A stretch of DNA of 64,000 nt from Zygnema cylindricum (lineage: Eukaryota > Streptophyta > Zygnematophyceae > Zygnematales > Zygnemataceae), in the NCBI GenBank assembly GCA_037447655.1, contig JBBHKE010003037.1, positions 62,001 to 126,000 of the forward strand. Reading direction: 5' to 3'. Made by a program: the position numbers and the translations under genes. Within the stretch, counting starts at the first letter, position 1, and each line of letters opens with the position of its first letter. The notes under the pieces were generated by a model. The model had not been told where the DNA came from. It did not search any database and saw only the letters and a list, made by a program, of their open reading frames with translations. Shown piece after piece: positions 55,476-64,000 of this stretch.

Positions 55476-56804
55476 AGTCTTACCCCCCACTAAAACTTTC
55501 AGGTCAACTGATCCCACTATATATGTAGTAACAACTCTCCCATCCCCATACTCTATTTCTACAGTGTGGATTTTCCTTAGCTTAGTGAAGAGGTCCTTGT
55601 CACGACACATATGCATAGATGCACTTGAGTCGATTATCCATCCTTCTTGTGGAGCTTCCCGAATTGTTCCAAGGGAACACTTTTGTCTCCGAGGGATCTC
55701 TTTCTCCTTCAGACTCTCGTCAAGAAGAAGCTCCCCATCCTCCTCATATGACTCGTCCTCGGTGTCTCCTGTCACCTTTGTGACCAAAAGTGCCTTTTTC
55801 TTCCCTCCGGAAGAACCCCCTCCTTGGTTCTCTTTGAGCCTCAGCTCCGCCAGCTTGGCACAATACGCAATAAAGTGCCCTGGCTTTTTGCAAAAAAGAC
55901 ATAGGCCCTTTGGGGGCCTTTGTCCTCCAGGTTGAACTCTTTCTCCTTTGTATGGTTTTTTCGGTTTCGGTCTCCACCTGTCCCCTCCATCGGCTAGAGC
56001 ATGAACGCTCTTTCCACCTCCCCTCATCTCCATGGTATTTTCCTACACAAGTATCATCCTGACCACTGTATTCCACTTCCATGAAGTATTAGTCATTTCT
56101 TGTACTCGGTACACTAAGTTCTCATAGTCGTCTGGTAACTTCATGATGAGGGTGTTTACTTTCATTTTCATTCTGCCTGTCCAACCAGCACTTTCCATCT
56201 CCATATACAAACAATAAAGATCATTGCAATAATCAAACATCTTTCCTCCTTTGTACGTGTAACTCACTAGCTTTTGCTCAGCCAACTGGAGCTCCCGAAT
56301 GGTACCAGCTCTATAGATCTCCACCAAACTTTCCCACAACTCCTCGGCCTTGTAAATATTAAGGTGAGAGGTGGCCAATGCTTGATTGAGATGCCTTAGA
56401 ATGAAGTTCTTGGCAGCCATGTTTATGTCTTCCCACATTTGAACATCGTTCTCCACTGTCTTCACGGCCGCCGCTCCTGGTGCCATGGCAATAGGGGTGA
56501 GGGGTGTCTCCTTCCCTTTCCCCTTTTCGGACACACTGCTGTCCCCATCATCTGCCTCCTCCGCGGAGGCAGTCGCTGCTGCAGAAAACCTTACTCCTCC
56601 AAATCCTGGCGGAGTTCCCGAAGGTGGACGTTTCACTTGTCTACTAACGATACCCTTGTATCGTTTTTCACACAAAGCTCCTATCATCATGGCTTCCCAA
56701 TAGATAAACCCAGATCCATTGAAAGCTGGAATTTCTAGGGTTTTTCTCAGGAGACAGTACTGAAACAGCAACCTGTCTCCCTCGGCCCCAAGTGCCTTAT
56801 ACAA
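55476..56804 (-). pseudogene. Ty1/copia Gag and protease, one nonsense codon
   Basis: The Gag part (56804-56043) has IPAFNGSGFIYWEAM and LADCPPD-less UBN2-type helices; no ATG precedes the conserved start. A TAG at 56043 interrupts it in frame. Then come the CCHC knuckle CLFCKKPGHFIAYC and the protease (WIIDSSASMHMCRD, with Asp-Ser-Ser-Ala in place of Asp-Ser-Gly-Ala, and IEYGDGRVV). The frame then meets the solo LTR. Confidence 0.88.
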
Positions 56805-57375
56805 GCAAAGTTTGTCCTACCGATAGTACCAAAGTCAAAGCAATACCAGGATCCAATCACCGGCCAGGAATTGTTGTTGTACGGACAAAAGGCAAAACAG
56901 GTTGTACTACACCCACGGCAAAAAGTTAGGCGACTATCTCCGGCTAGATTAGAAGCCACGTGTTTTTCTATGATACAATCCTGAGCAACAAAGTTCTAAA
57001 TTGACGTGAAACGCCTAAATTTGACTCTCATTAATAAATGCTCTACCCAGCTGGCGGATTTGAACTAACGTCCTACTGACACCCAACAGCAAAACCTACA
57101 AGACTATCCCAAAAGTTACGTGGCTTTCCACAATGTAGCCCCCAATGGGACAGTTGGCAACTGGTCACATGTAACATAATGGTAATCTTTGGAACGGAGT
57201 AACTCCGTCGTCCGGCCTCCGTTAGGCGCGAAATAAAGTGCGTTTTGTTTTGTTAAGAAAATAGAATAATCTGGTCCGGCTAAGTGCGCTCCTTTCCCCG
57301 TACTGTAATGACCTTACACAGGAAAAAGGCTCGGGAATCCTTGGTAAGATAAAAGGGGTGCCTGTGAAGCACACG
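56805..57375. other. Flank of the copia element, 5' LTR not resolved
   Basis: No LTR matching 51250-51549 was found. Two similar phrases, CACCCACGGCAAAAAGTTAGG (56910) and CACCCAACAGCAAAACCTAC (57080), occur. The complement of 57040-57120 carries a GTTCAAATCC B-box-like motif, but no cloverleaf folds. Confidence 0.35.
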
Positions 57376-57467
57376 AGCTTGACAATATATCACTCCAAGA
57401 CCAACAAAAAATTATCGCGATATATTTGGACCTGCAAACCAACCATCAAAACATACATTCAAATTTC
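57376..57467. mobile_element. Truncated hAT piece, left host of the next element
   Basis: It matches 49895-49985 almost base for base and ends in the target site CAAATTTC. Confidence 0.75.
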
Positions 57468-58591
57468 TAGTGTTGTGTATCGGTAAATAATTTATCGCGA
57501 TAACACTGATACCGATAGTTATCAGTTATCGAACGGTCAGAGGGTCGCGATATATCTATACCTTTTGTACTTTCTGTCCTGAGTACTTTCTGTTCGGTAA
57601 ACTTAACGGAAAATTTACACTATGTACGGTTTTTTACGGGAAATGTACGGACTTTGACGAAAAAGTACGTTGCACTTTGTAGTACTTTCTAGTCTGTTAA
57701 CTCAACAGAAATTTTAGGGGAACGCACAGCATTGTACCGACAAAAAGATGATCGTGGAACTGAAAAAAGACGGCGGACTTAAAGTTCTACAGACGCAAAA
57801 GAAGATTTTGCGCGCCCCCGGAATCGAACGGACGACTTTCAATGAGAAATAACGAGCAGACGGCCAGCGTGAGCGCCGGCATCCCGGAATGGCTCTTTTG
57901 GCGGCTTATGCCAAAAAAGCCGACAGATTGACACGTGGCAGGTTTTTAGTGGATCCTAAGGAAGAAAGGGACAAAGCCATGGCGTTGGATGTGAAAGGTA
58001 CATCGTTTTAACTGGAGCCGTACTAAAGTTGTACATATCTTATGTCGGCTACTGTACTTTCGGCTTGTACAAATGATTTGATTGGTAGGCACCTTAGTAG
58101 ATAGGCGTTGTGAGTAGGGCGCGTCGGGGGAATAACACGTATAGTTGAGTGAACCGGTCGTACATTTATTTGTACGGTCCGTACATATATCGTCGAAAGT
58201 TATCTCTGAAAATAACCGATAAATATCGGTTGTTTATCGGCGATAACACCGATAACGATATATCGTACCAATATATCGATTATCGGCTACCCGAAAAAAG
58301 GCCCATATCAATTATCGACAAATCCTTACCGATACACAACACTAGTATGGACAGTACAAAATTTTCATTTTTTTTTCGTTTTTTGCTTACTTGACCGTAA
58401 CTGATTTTTTCTTTTTTACGTGACCCAGATCCGTCCGAGACCCCAAATTTGGCAACTGAAAACGTTCCGGATCCGACGCGTCGGTTACGTCGGCGGTCGG
58501 TTAACAGTCAGTTACGGTTTCGGTTAACCGTTTGCGTACCAAAAAAGGCCCATATCGGTTATCGGCAAATCCTTACCGATACACAACACTA
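57468..58591. mobile_element. hAT family B element with captured flank (1124 bp), perfect 8-bp TSD
   Basis: It starts TAGTGTTGTGTATCGGTA. A complete family B end (TACCGATACACAACACTA) occurs at 58344, but the target duplication CAAATTTC (57460-57467) recurs only at 58592-58599, after a second copy of that end closing at 58591. The mobilised unit therefore includes about 195 bp of foreign DNA (58345-58540, GTATGGACAGTACAAAA to GGTTAACCGTTTG) between the two right ends. It carries a GACACGTGGC motif at 57930. Confidence 0.85.
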
Positions 58592-58819
58592 CAAATTTCC
58601 TCCCAGTTAAATCTACAGCAGAGGTCACAAACGGTTAACTAAAACCGTAACCGACCGTTAACCGACTGCTGACGTAACCGACGCATCGGATCTGAAACGT
58701 TTCAGTTGCCAAATTTGGGGTCTCGGACGGATCTAGGTCACAAAAAAAAAGAAAAAAATAAGTTACAGTCAGGTAAGCAAAAAACGAAAAAAAAAATGAA
58801 AATTTTGTACTGTCGATAC

Positions 58820-59697
58820 CAGTGTTGTGTATCGGTAAGGATTTGTCGATAATTGATATGGGCCTTTTTTCGGGTAGCCGATAATCGATATATTGGTACG
58901 ATATATCGTTATCGATGTTATCGTCAATAAACAACCGATATTTATCGGTTATTATCAGCGATAACTTTCGACGATATATGTACGGAGTGTATAGATAAAT
59001 GTACGCCCAGTTCACTCAAGTATACGTGTTATTCTCCCCACTCGCCCTACTCACAACCCCTATCTACTGAGGTGCCTACCAATCAAATCATTTGTACAAG
59101 CCGAAAGTACAATAGCGGACATAAGATATGTACAACTTTAGAACGGCTCCATTTAAAGCGATGTACCTTTCACATCCAACGCCATGGCTTTGTCCCTTTC
59201 TTCATTGGGATCCACTAGAAACCTGCCACGTGTCAATCTGTCAGCTTTTTTGGCATAAGCCGCCAAAAGAGCCATTCTTGGATGCCGGCCCTCACGCTGG
59301 CCGTCCGCTCGTTATTTCTCATTGAAAGTCGTCCGTTCGATTCCGGGGGCGCGCAAAATGTTCTTTTGCGTCCGTTGTACTTTGTGTCCGCTGTCCTTTT
59401 TCTGTTCCATGATCATCAGTTTTTTGATTACAATGCCGTGCGTTCCCGTAAAATTTCTGTTCAGTTAACCGGCCAGAAAGTACTACAAAGTGCAACGTAT
59501 TTTTTCGTTAAAGTCCGTACATTCCCGTAAAAAACCGTACATTTCGCGTAAATTTTCGGTTCAGTTTATCGGACAGAAAATTTTCCGGACAAAAAGTACA
59601 GAAATTATAGATTTATCACGACCTTTGACCATTCGATAACTAATAACTATCGGTATCAGTGTTATCGCGATAAATTTTTTACCGATACACAACACTA
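58820..59697. mobile_element. hAT family B element (878 bp), opposite orientation
   Basis: CAGTGTTGTGTATCGGTA to TACCGATACACAACACTA; flanks GTCGATAC and GTCCATAT agree at 6 of 8 bases. It is the reverse complement of 57468-58344, and its left flank (58605-58819) is the reverse complement of the DNA captured in 58345-58540. Together they form a 2.2-kb imperfect palindrome. Confidence 0.85.
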
Positions 59698-60197
59698 GTC
59701 CATATAATCTAACATTATTGTACTTTGTACTCTTGTTATCGTGGAAGGTATACGGGAGATATACCACTAATTTTGTACTTATTCGGGTACGGGCGGGTAC
59801 GGGTAGTCGCGAGAAATCGAGTTTCGGTTAACTTTTTTTTTCGTTAGCGTGTTTCGGTTAACGGTTAACAATTTTGGAGCGTGATATTAGTGTTGGGTAT
59901 CGGGTAAATTCATATTGCGATAATTTCGATATTGGATATATCGAATATCGATCGAGCAGAATCCTCGATATATCGTACCGAGACCAACATAAATTATCGC
60001 GATACATATCGCGATATATAGTATTTTTTTAAATTTTATATTTTATATTTCTATATAATATGTAATTTTAGCGAAAAAGACAAATTGTATGGTACGCCAA
60101 GTACGACGTGATTTTCGTTCCGTGACTTAAAGGTAGACGCCGCAAATGTAACCGACAAAAAAGTACTAATTTTGTAATTCTTATAATTATTTATTTG

Positions 60198-60504
60198 CAT
60201 AGTTCAAAAGTAGGAGAAAGTTGGCCCATATAATATGCCTATTGTATGCAAAACATACGATATGACCTTAAGACCCATATTGTATTCGGACCTATTCGGA
60301 CCAATTAAAACATTCAGACAAAAAATTGGACCAATTAAAACATTCGGACCAAAAAGTTTTATTCACACCGTCAGATTTGGACGATCGGACGGTCGCTGAT
60401 CAAAGTAGCGAATCTAAGAAGATCACATGAAAAACCCATAACACAACTTACGATAAAGGCGCCGACCAAAGGCCTACCATAAAAACGCCTACTTTTGAAC
60501 AATG
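60198..60504. mobile_element. Family D short derivative (307 bp), nested
   Basis: CATAGTTCAAAAGTAGG at the left and CGCCTACTTTTGAACAATG at the right; its right end is the complement of the left end of 37030-38216. Flanks TTTATTTG and CGTATTTG agree at 6 of 8. Confidence 0.75.
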
Positions 60505-60526
60505 CGTATTTGGGGTACGGTTACAT

Positions 60527-61329
60527 CCATAGTTGTTCATAGCGATCAGTGCGAACGTTTCAATCGTGACAAATTTTACGTAACGAACGCATTGAACCTT
60601 TTTAACAAATCGTAGAAAATCGTTAATGCATTTCTTCCGTACAAATTCCGTACAATTAAAAAAAATTACATATAGCCCAGTTCGTAAGTTTCCCGTTAAA
60701 TGAGCGCTAAAGTATTATAAATATCTAAATAAATATGACACTTCATGCCGGTATCGTAATTCCACTATCAACTGGTAACGTAGGATGTGCATCAAGGCTA
60801 CGTCAACACTCTGGCATACCCGGGTCCGAATGTTTACAAGGGTACATTTTTATCAAATTCCGTGTGTCTAAGCCTATCAGACATGCAACCATGGCCGCCT
60901 TCTCTATGCCTTCTCTCTCTATCTATCAGACAACACACGACTGCAAAAAAAAAAGTACAGACCATGTACACATGACATTTTCCACATTAAGCATTGCACG
61001 ACATAAAAAAATGCGCGCGAAAATAGTGTGACGTTTCAACGTCTCTTTTCGAAAATGTGAGTACATTTTCGATGAAGAGAGGCGTACAAGTTCCGTGATA
61101 TTTCTGTTCAATTCACTAAACAGAAAGTATCAATAACTACGACGTATCTTTTCCTCGAATTCCGTACATTTCCGTAAAAAACCATACACATTACGGGAAT
61201 TATTGTACTTTTCCCGTAAATTGTCAGTTTCAGTTTACAGTAGACGTTTTTTTTGCGAATTTCAAAATCGTCACAAATTATACGTTTCAATCAGAAAATT
61301 TGAAAAAATCGCACTATTTGAACAACACT
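60527..61329. mobile_element. Family E element (803 bp), nested, perfect 8-bp TSD
   Basis: CCATAGTTGTTCATAGCG begins and ATTTGAACAACACT ends the element; GGTTACAT flanks both sides (60519-60526, 61330-61337). The interior has phrases shared with family D (TTTTTTGCGAATTTC, CCGTAAAAAACCATACA), so the two may be related. Non-coding. Confidence 0.82.
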
Positions 61330-61971
61330 GGTTACATTAGGAGGTCTTTGTAATAATACGGACAACAAAATTTTTGTATTACAAAGGCCTCGGTTACATC
61401 GCGTATCGTTTGTAAACAAGTTTTTACATACGTGTTTTGATTTTGAGTGGTTCCTTGTACGTTGACGATCACATCTTTAAAATCGTCAAAGATTTGAAAA
61501 CTGACCATTTTCGTATGGAAATCTGTACTTGCGTATTATGTACGTGTACTTCGCAAGTGTACCGCGTCAAGGTACCTCAAAGATCTCCTTCACTCTGCTG
61601 ACTTTCAGGAAAAAACTGTGTTTTTGTTCGGCAAAGATTTTACGGTCACCTTGTCCGAAGGCACGTGACTTTGGAGACTTGTGAAAATTTTCATTTTTAT
61701 TTTTTTTATTATCTCGAAATATCGATAATTGATATATTGGCGATATATTGGCGATACATCGCAATATTTTGATTTTCGATATATCGAAGCGATATATCGA
61801 TTATCGGGTACTTGAAATTCGATATATATTGAATATCAGCAAAAGGTCCTCGATACCCAACACTTCGTGACATAACCTGGTCAGGCGTCGGGTACTCAGA
61901 TTTTGAAAAAAATAAAACGGTCGGTTTCGGTTATCTAAAATTTTGACTTTTGCGACCTCTGATCTACAGTA

Positions 61972-62017
61972 CACCGTGTATCGCTATTAGGGCTAACACT
62001 AATAACGATTCACGACG
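61972..62017. mobile_element. 46-bp micro-MITE made of two family-C termini only
   Basis: CACCGTGTATCGCTATTAG, a six-base spacer and CACTAATAACGATTCACGACG, with TA on both sides. Nothing internal remains. Confidence 0.7.
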
Positions 62018-62029
62018 TACTGTACAGTA

Positions 62030-62208
62030 CACTGTGGATCGCTTTTAGTGTTAACATTTTTTTTGCCGCTTAAAACATCGTTTCTCCGTACACACTTCTC
62101 CAATTTTAGTTAGAGACCACCAATCGGAAGCTGAGAATCTTAACTTTCAATCGCGATCGTCAGATCCACAATCCGACAGTTGTGTACGGAGAAAAGATGT
62201 ATTAAGGG
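62030..62208. mobile_element. Truncated family-C foldback MITE
   Basis: It starts CACTGTGGATCGCTTTTAG after TA and follows 15248-15462 closely up to GATGTATTAAGGGC, where the right end is lost. Confidence 0.75.
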
Positions 62209-63001
62209 CACTTTCCCATGTAACCGAAACTTTAGTCTTGTAACTTTGTTTTTAGGGAAGATTGTTTGTACTACTTTCAGAGCATTCGTATGTAAAAAAA
62301 TCAAATCGTTACTTTAGATCGTGACGGATGTAGACGTGGGTGTAATTTGTGACGGTTTGTAGACGACTACAAAACTTGCGACAATTGATGACGTTTACAA
62401 AATAGCGACGTTTGTAGACGTCTAGCTACTTGTGACATTGTAGATGTTTAGGGTTTGTGACATTTTGACGTCACGCTCACTTATGATAGCGTCGACGTCA
62501 CTGAATCTAAAACATTCCGCCATGGTTTCGCGATTTTGTTTTATCGTCCGTTCTCACTCTACTTGCCATTAAAATAAGCTAAAAAAGAAATATTTTTTAG
62601 AGATCTTTCACTCGATACCTTTCTTGCCTTTTTTCATTGTAAGAATTGTGAGATATACGCGTTAGTGGGAGAGGGGGAGAGAGAGAGAGGAGCTTTCACG
62701 GACTTCGCTTTTGCGAAATGGCATCTGTTGGTCCAGACCCCCTCCACGGTTACAGTACGGGAAAAAGCGCACGGAAAAAAATCTCGCACAGGTTGGAAAC
62801 GTGCAGTAGGTTTTTTTTTTGGTACTCCGGGCACAAAAATTGTAAAAAACCTCCGTCGCGTGCGAAATCATATGCATATTCGCCCACGTCGTGGAAATTT
62901 GTGATTTTATATAAAGTTTGAAGATGAGCCGGAAGGACGCGAAAGTGGGTCGAAACGCGCTAGACGACAAACTGCATCGCGCTAAACGACAAAAAGTAAA
63001 G
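62209..63001. other. Intergenic, nothing recognised
   Basis: GTAGACG and TTGTGACG phrases recur between 62320 and 62480 in a loose repeat. No gene is supported. Confidence 0.4.
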
Positions 63002-63011
63002 NNNNNNNNNN
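63002..63011. other. Assembly gap (10 N)
   Basis: Ten ambiguous bases directly before a CT-rich stretch. The gap length is probably nominal. Confidence 1.
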
Positions 63012-63660
63012 ATCTTCCTATCTCTTTATTTTGTCATCTTGCTCCTACTCCCACTCTTTAACTCCTTCCCTAACTATTTCTCTCCCTCCCTATCCCTCTC
63101 CCTTTACCGCTCCCTCTCTCCCCACCTCTCTCTCCCTTTCCCTTTACCTCTTTCTCTACCACTCTCTCTCCCTATTCATACTCCTCTCCCTCTCTCTTAA
63201 CCTTTTTGGGTCAAGATGTTGATTTCGTACTACAAACTCTCTACCTTCTCATCTCTTTTTTTATCTCTATCTTTCTCCCCCTCCTTCTTTTTTTGCCCCC
63301 CTTTAACTCCACATAATCTCCCTATCCCTCTTCATCTCCTTCCCCTCTCACTTTCCCTCTCCCTCCCATCTCCCCAACTAATACACCTCAATTTCCCCCC
63401 GTTTTTTTCTTCCTCCCCCTCTTTCTATCTCTATTTTTTTCTCTACTCTTCCATCTCTCAAACATCATGCTTTAGTTGTAGAACTGGGTTTTTCCAATTC
63501 TCTCTCCCTCTCCTCATACTTATCCCTCTCTCTCACCATCTCTTTCTCCATTTCCCTTTCCCTCTCTCTCCACCCCTCTCTCCCTCGCCATTTCCCTCTC
63601 CCTATCCCTCCCTCTCTTTATCAATCCCTTCCTCAATTTCTCACCCTCATCCTCGTTCTA
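63012..63660. repeat. CT-rich low-complexity DNA
   Basis: CTCTCCCT-type pyrimidine DNA with T-runs, less regular than 5908-9220. Open frames across it are artefacts of composition. Confidence 0.85.
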
Positions 63661-63734
63661 CTGTTTTATTTCTCTATCCTTCTAACTATCACACACCATA
63701 TTTACGGTTCCCTCTCATACGAGCCATTACATTC

Positions 63735-64000
63735 CCAAAACCCAAAGATTCCAAAAACCCAAAAATACCCAAAACCCAAAAAAAATACCCAAAATACCCA
63801 AAACCCAAAAATACCCAAAACCCAAAAATACCCAAAACCTAAAGATACCCAAAATCCAAAGATACCCAAAACCCAAAAATACCCAAAACCCAAAAATACC
63901 CAAAACCCAAAGATACCAAAAAACCCAAAAATACCCAAAGATACCCAAAACCCAAAGATACCCAAAACCCAAAAATACCGAAAACCCAAAGATACCTAAA
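63735..64000. repeat. 17-bp A/C-rich minisatellite, TACCCAAAACCCAAAAA
   Basis: CCCAAAA and CCCAAAGATA blocks alternate with a period of about 17 bp (variants of 8-9 bp) to the end of the window, so the array is cut by the window edge. Confidence 0.92.

Larger units (their letters stand above)
59888..61865. mobile_element. hAT family A-long element with two nested insertions
   Basis: It starts TAGTGTTGGGTATCGGGTA and ends GATACCCAACACTT (last base changed); flanks CGTGATAT (59880-59887) and CGTGACAT (61866-61873) agree at 7 of 8. Without its insertions it aligns along its length with the level 2 element at 47236-48578, including the internal fragment of element X. Confidence 0.82.

Noticed and set aside
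55276-55935. 219-codon plus-strand open frame
   Set aside because: It is antisense to the copia Gag-protease frame and runs into the solo LTR; no domain.
57040-57140. Possible tRNA or SINE on the minus strand (A-box-like TAGTCTTGTAGG, B-box-like GTTCAAATCC)
   Set aside because: The T-stem does not pair and the A-box match is partial; evidence too weak to annotate.
63702-63989. Phe/Trp/Gly repeat open frames on the minus strand
   Set aside because: They come from the 17-bp minisatellite and have no supporting features.

Overview
The window looks like nuclear DNA of a streptophyte: a charophyte-type green alga or a non-seed land plant. The evidence is three intron-rich genes of plant type with GT-AG introns: a chloroplast glutamyl-tRNA reductase-binding protein, a polyol/monosaccharide transporter and a GT61 glycosyltransferase. 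Around them is an A+T-rich genome crowded with nested transposons and pyrimidine microsatellites. I cannot name the species. No tRNA, rRNA or CRISPR array could be supported.

Layout. 1-5.9 kb: decayed retroelement with Gag-like zinc knuckles, a duplicated retropepsin-like segment and a possible LTR edge, carrying a hAT-type MITE with a perfect 8-bp target duplication. 5.9-9.2 kb: a 3.3-kb CCCTCT-rich array with a higher-order unit. 10.0-14.7 kb (minus): GluTRBP/PGR7 homologue, seven exons, 360 codons. 15.2-25.7 kb: an almost contiguous row of TA-inserting elements. The central one (15470-24826) is 9.36 kb long and carries a DD36D, CENP-B/pogo-like DDE transposase gene, a second unknown acidic ORF and clusters of AGCGACGA hairpins. 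Short MITEs elsewhere share its termini and subtermini, so it is the likely parent. 26-26.9 kb: second hAT family. 28.9-34.6 kb (minus): polyol transporter, five exons, 689 codons. 37-38.2 kb: a third 8-bp-TSD element. 39.3-46.9 kb (minus): GT61 gene, five exons, 726 codons, with MITEs in its introns. 47.0-49.3 kb: four mobile elements nested in one another, just upstream of the GT61 start codon. 49.4-51.2 kb: more hAT pieces and a TA array. 51.25-56.8 kb (minus): a broken Ty1/copia element interrupted by a solo LTR. 57.4-62.2 kb: a foldback pair of hAT copies, one of which has moved with captured flanking DNA, then another hAT copy with two different elements nested in it. 63-64 kb: a gap of ten Ns, CT-rich DNA and a 17-bp minisatellite.

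How it fits together. The three genes have unrelated roles (tetrapyrrole synthesis control, sugar/polyol uptake, Golgi glycan synthesis) and are simply neighbours on one strand. The coherent biology is the mobile DNA: at least six families with non-autonomous derivatives insert into each other often enough that target duplications give a relative order of events. Purine-rich coding tracts have expanded within two host genes and one transposon gene without breaking the reading frame in the host genes.
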